NCBI GenBank assembly: GCA_014379925.1 | Contig: JACMKY010000311.1 | Location: forward strand, 1-8,368 | Source of the DNA: Cytophagales bacterium | GTDB taxonomy: Bacteria > Bacteroidota > Bacteroidia > Cytophagales > ES-bin-26 | Length of the DNA: 8,368 bases | Direction of reading: 5' to 3' | Translations under genes and position numbers: made by a program | In this document: positions 6,579-8,368 of the stretch, one piece after another | How the letters are laid out: the number at the start of each line of letters is the position of its first letter | How positions within the stretch are numbered: position 1 is the stretch's first letter | Notes under the pieces: generated by a model | Database searches by the model: none | The model's input: only the letters and a program-made list of their open reading frames with translations | What the model was told of the DNA's origin: nothing

Positions 6579-8069
6579 ATGCCCACCGAAAAGACGTACC
6601 TGGAACTCTCCGAAGACGACGGGGCTTCCCACAAGTTCTACGAAGTAGCCACCGACGCGACCACCGTTACCATCCGCTACGGGCGCATCGGCACCGACGG
6701 CGCAGTGCAAACGCAACAGTTCGGCAGTGAAGACGAAGCCCGGAAATTTGCCGCCAAAAAGCTCAAGGAGAAAAGCAGCAAAGGCTACGCGGCGGCCGTG
6801 GCCGGGGTTCGCCAGAAACGCGCCCGGACGGTGACGCGCCGGATGGTCGAAGCGCCCGCTCCCAACCGAAACGCGGTTGCGCGGTCCGGCTCGCCCGCCA
6901 CCACCCGCATACCCGCTCCTTCCGTTCCCAAAGCCCCGTTGGTGTGGAGCTTCCAATCGGGTTCCATCGCGTTCGGCATCTTCGTCGACGACCGCTTTTG
7001 CTGGGTGGGCAACGAGGCCGGCCGGGTTTTTAAACTGAACCACGCGGGAGAGGTGCTTTCGCAGTACCAACTGCCCGACGGCGTCAAGTGCGTGATCGCC
7101 GACAACGACTGGATCTACCTGGGCTGCGACGACGGCAACGTCTACGATTTGACGGGCAAAATTCCCCGCGTGGCCTATGCCATCAGCGAGGACGTGGACA
7201 TTTACTGGCTCGACGTCAAGAACGGCCTGCTGGGCGTCTCGGACGACAAGGGCGTGGTCACCGTGATCAACTACAACGACGAAGAACAGTGGCGCAAGCA
7301 GGGCCGGGGCAACCGCGCCTGGATGGTCCGCTGCGACGAATCGGGCTGGGTGTTTACCGGCGACGGGGCGGGCGTGGCTTGTTACGACGGCGTAGATGGC
7401 ACCCAAACCTGGCACCAGCCCACCGACAGCGGCGTCTTGTTCGGCTGGCAGGAACGCGAAACGGTGTACGCGGGTACCGCTTCGGGCAAAGTGTACGCCT
7501 TCAGCAAACAGGGCGATTTGCGGAAGATTTACCAGGCCGATGCCGCCGTCTACTCCTGCGCGACCGCCGAAAACGGCCAGTACGTGTTTGCGGGCGACAA
7601 CGGCGGGTCGGTTTATTGCTTCCGCGAAAACGGCGAACGGCTGTGGAAGCTAGCCACGGGCTGCGGTTCGGCGTGTTCAATGCAATACCACCAAGGCAAG
7701 GTCTACGTGGTGACGACCCACGGCACGCTGGCCTGCCTCGACGCGGACCCAGGAGCGATCCTGAACGCTCAGTATGGTGTGCTGCCGGCGGCCAAATCCA
7801 TCGCCGCCCCCGCCCCGGTGGCCGTGGTCGAAACCACCGTGCTGGAAACCGTCCGCCAACCTGCCGACACCCAGGCTGTGACGCTGCGGTGCGTGAAGGA
7901 GGGCGGCAAGCTGCGGATGAAAGTCGTCTCGGCAGGCTACCGCGACTGGTACGTGCAGTTCCCGAACAACTTGCGCCAGGAAGGGGCGGTTTACCTGGTG
8001 GATGAAATCCGGGAAGTCGCGCAGGGCGGATTCTACCGGGCCTACGGCAACATCTACGGACTGGAGTAG
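6579..8069 (+). CDS. WGR domain plus PQQ-like beta-propeller protein
   Basis: A 496-residue soluble protein without a signal peptide. Residues 1-75 are a WGR domain: KTYLELSEDD, the motif YGRIGTDG at 34-41 (Tyr in place of Trp), then FGSEDEARKFAAKKLKEK. WGR domains bind DNA ends in PARP1 and accompany MoxR, SWIM and HEAT proteins in bacteria. A basic, proline-rich linker spans about 78-121. Residues about 122-392 form a beta-propeller of the quinoprotein/PQQ-like type, with repeated 'VyaGd..G.vy.f...G...W' units such as VYAGTASGKVYAF and VFAGDNGGSVYCF. Residues 434-496 are a small separate domain (VTLRCVKEGGKLRMKV to RAYGNIYGLE) that I cannot name. ATG 6579 was chosen because WGR proteins typically start just before the KTYLEL strand; the open frame before it gives no family-like sequence. 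It is 220 nt after the retron reverse transcriptase on the same strand, so a role in the retron is plausible but unproved. DNA sensing by WGR with the propeller as a protein platform is an inference. Confidence 0.88.
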   Translation: MPTEKTYLELSEDDGASHKFYEVATDATTVTIRYGRIGTDGAVQTQQFGSEDEARKFAAKKLKEKSSKGYAAAVAGVRQKRARTVTRRMVEAPAPNRNAVARSGSPATTRIPAPSVPKAPLVWSFQSGSIAFGIFVDDRFCWVGNEAGRVFKLNHAGEVLSQYQLPDGVKCVIADNDWIYLGCDDGNVYDLTGKIPRVAYAISEDVDIYWLDVKNGLLGVSDDKGVVTVINYNDEEQWRKQGRGNRAWMVRCDESGWVFTGDGAGVACYDGVDGTQTWHQPTDSGVLFGWQERETVYAGTASGKVYAFSKQGDLRKIYQADAAVYSCATAENGQYVFAGDNGGSVYCFRENGERLWKLATGCGSACSMQYHQGKVYVVTTHGTLACLDADPGAILNAQYGVLPAAKSIAAPAPVAVVETTVLETVRQPADTQAVTLRCVKEGGKLRMKVVSAGYRDWYVQFPNNLRQEGAVYLVDEIREVAQGGFYRAYGNIYGLE

Positions 8070-8149
8070 GATTGAAATAGATACAAATGAGGAAGAGTCG
8101 GGTTGATTTATCAATCTTTTAGGGATTGTCCTTCAAATCAAAAACTACT

Positions 8150-8368
8150 ATGGCTTCATTCGAAGTAGATTTAAAAAAGGGAATAAATGGGATTGGTCTT
8201 GGAGAGAACATTGAAAGGTTTGTTTTCCTATTAGGAAAACCGGAAGAAGTAATTGATACTTATAAGCGGGAGGACGGAACAGAGTTCTACCAGTATTACA
8301 CCCAAGGCATCTCGTTAAGAGTGTTAGTAGATTCGGTTGAAGCCATCTTCTATTATTTTCAACGAAAG
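8150..8368 (+). CDS. Hypothetical protein, 3'-partial, AT-rich
   Basis: An open frame starts at ATG 8150 and runs off the window end, giving 73 residues beginning MASFEVDLKKG. The segment GIGLGENIERFVFLLGKPEEV has the 'G-lGm...v...LGkP' pattern seen in small SmpA-like or BLIP-like proteins and in some immunity proteins, followed by a strand-rich part (YYTQGISLRVLVDSVEAIFYYF). The family is not certain. G+C is about 38% (79 of 208 bases from 8161), far below the roughly 60-65% of the genes upstream, which suggests separate origin. It is 80 nt from the WGR gene, and I see no link to the retron. Confidence 0.6.
   Translation, partial: MASFEVDLKKGINGIGLGENIERFVFLLGKPEEVIDTYKREDGTEFYQYYTQGISLRVLVDSVEAIFYYFQRK

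Noticed and set aside
8103..8128. Terminator after the WGR gene (TTGAT/ATCAA and CAATC/GATTG)
   Set aside because: The stems are 5 bp, AT-rich and overlapping, and one has a 2-nt loop. This is too weak to call.

Overview
The window carries what looks like a nearly complete type XIII retron antiphage system from a GC-rich bacterium, followed by a WGR/beta-propeller gene and the start of an unrelated AT-rich gene. Coding regions are roughly 60-65% G+C. The proteins (WGR, SWIM, HEAT combination), the lack of clear Shine-Dalgarno sites and a TTGG-N19-CACATTTG promoter-like element all point to Bacteroidota, possibly Cytophagia or Saprospiria. The lineage is an inference.

Layout, all on the + strand: (1) positions 1-2444, the 3' part of an ARM/HEAT-repeat protein whose true start lies before the window; (2) 2465-4129, a winged-helix plus SWIM zinc-finger protein, 20 nt downstream and so probably co-transcribed; (3) 4130-4750, a 621-nt region without protein genes. 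Its first part holds a textbook retron non-coding RNA (about 4204-4432): long complementary a1/a2 ends, a TAGC site for a candidate branching guanosine, small msr hairpins and a long msd hairpin. Its second part (4433-4750) is a cluster of small palindromes and degenerate 7-nt repeats; (4) 4751-6358, a retron-type reverse transcriptase with NAxxH, YADD and VTG motifs and an unusual charged N-terminal extension; (5) 6359-6578, an intergenic region with several hairpins, some mutually exclusive, including a possible terminator; (6) 6579-8069, a WGR domain fused to a PQQ-like beta-propeller and a small C-terminal domain; (7) 8150-8368, the 5' part of a hypothetical gene at about 38% G+C.

How they may work together: the reverse transcriptase should recognise the folded ncRNA, prime from an internal guanosine and copy the msd into a branched RNA-DNA molecule. 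In studied retrons this complex holds an effector in check until phage infection disturbs it. In the type XIII arrangement as I recall it, the ARM-fold and winged-helix/SWIM proteins are the accessory partners. The WGR/propeller gene is not a part of the type XIII definition that I know. WGR domains bind DNA ends in PARP proteins and often occur with SWIM and HEAT proteins in bacteria, so it is a candidate fourth component or regulator. This last point is inference.
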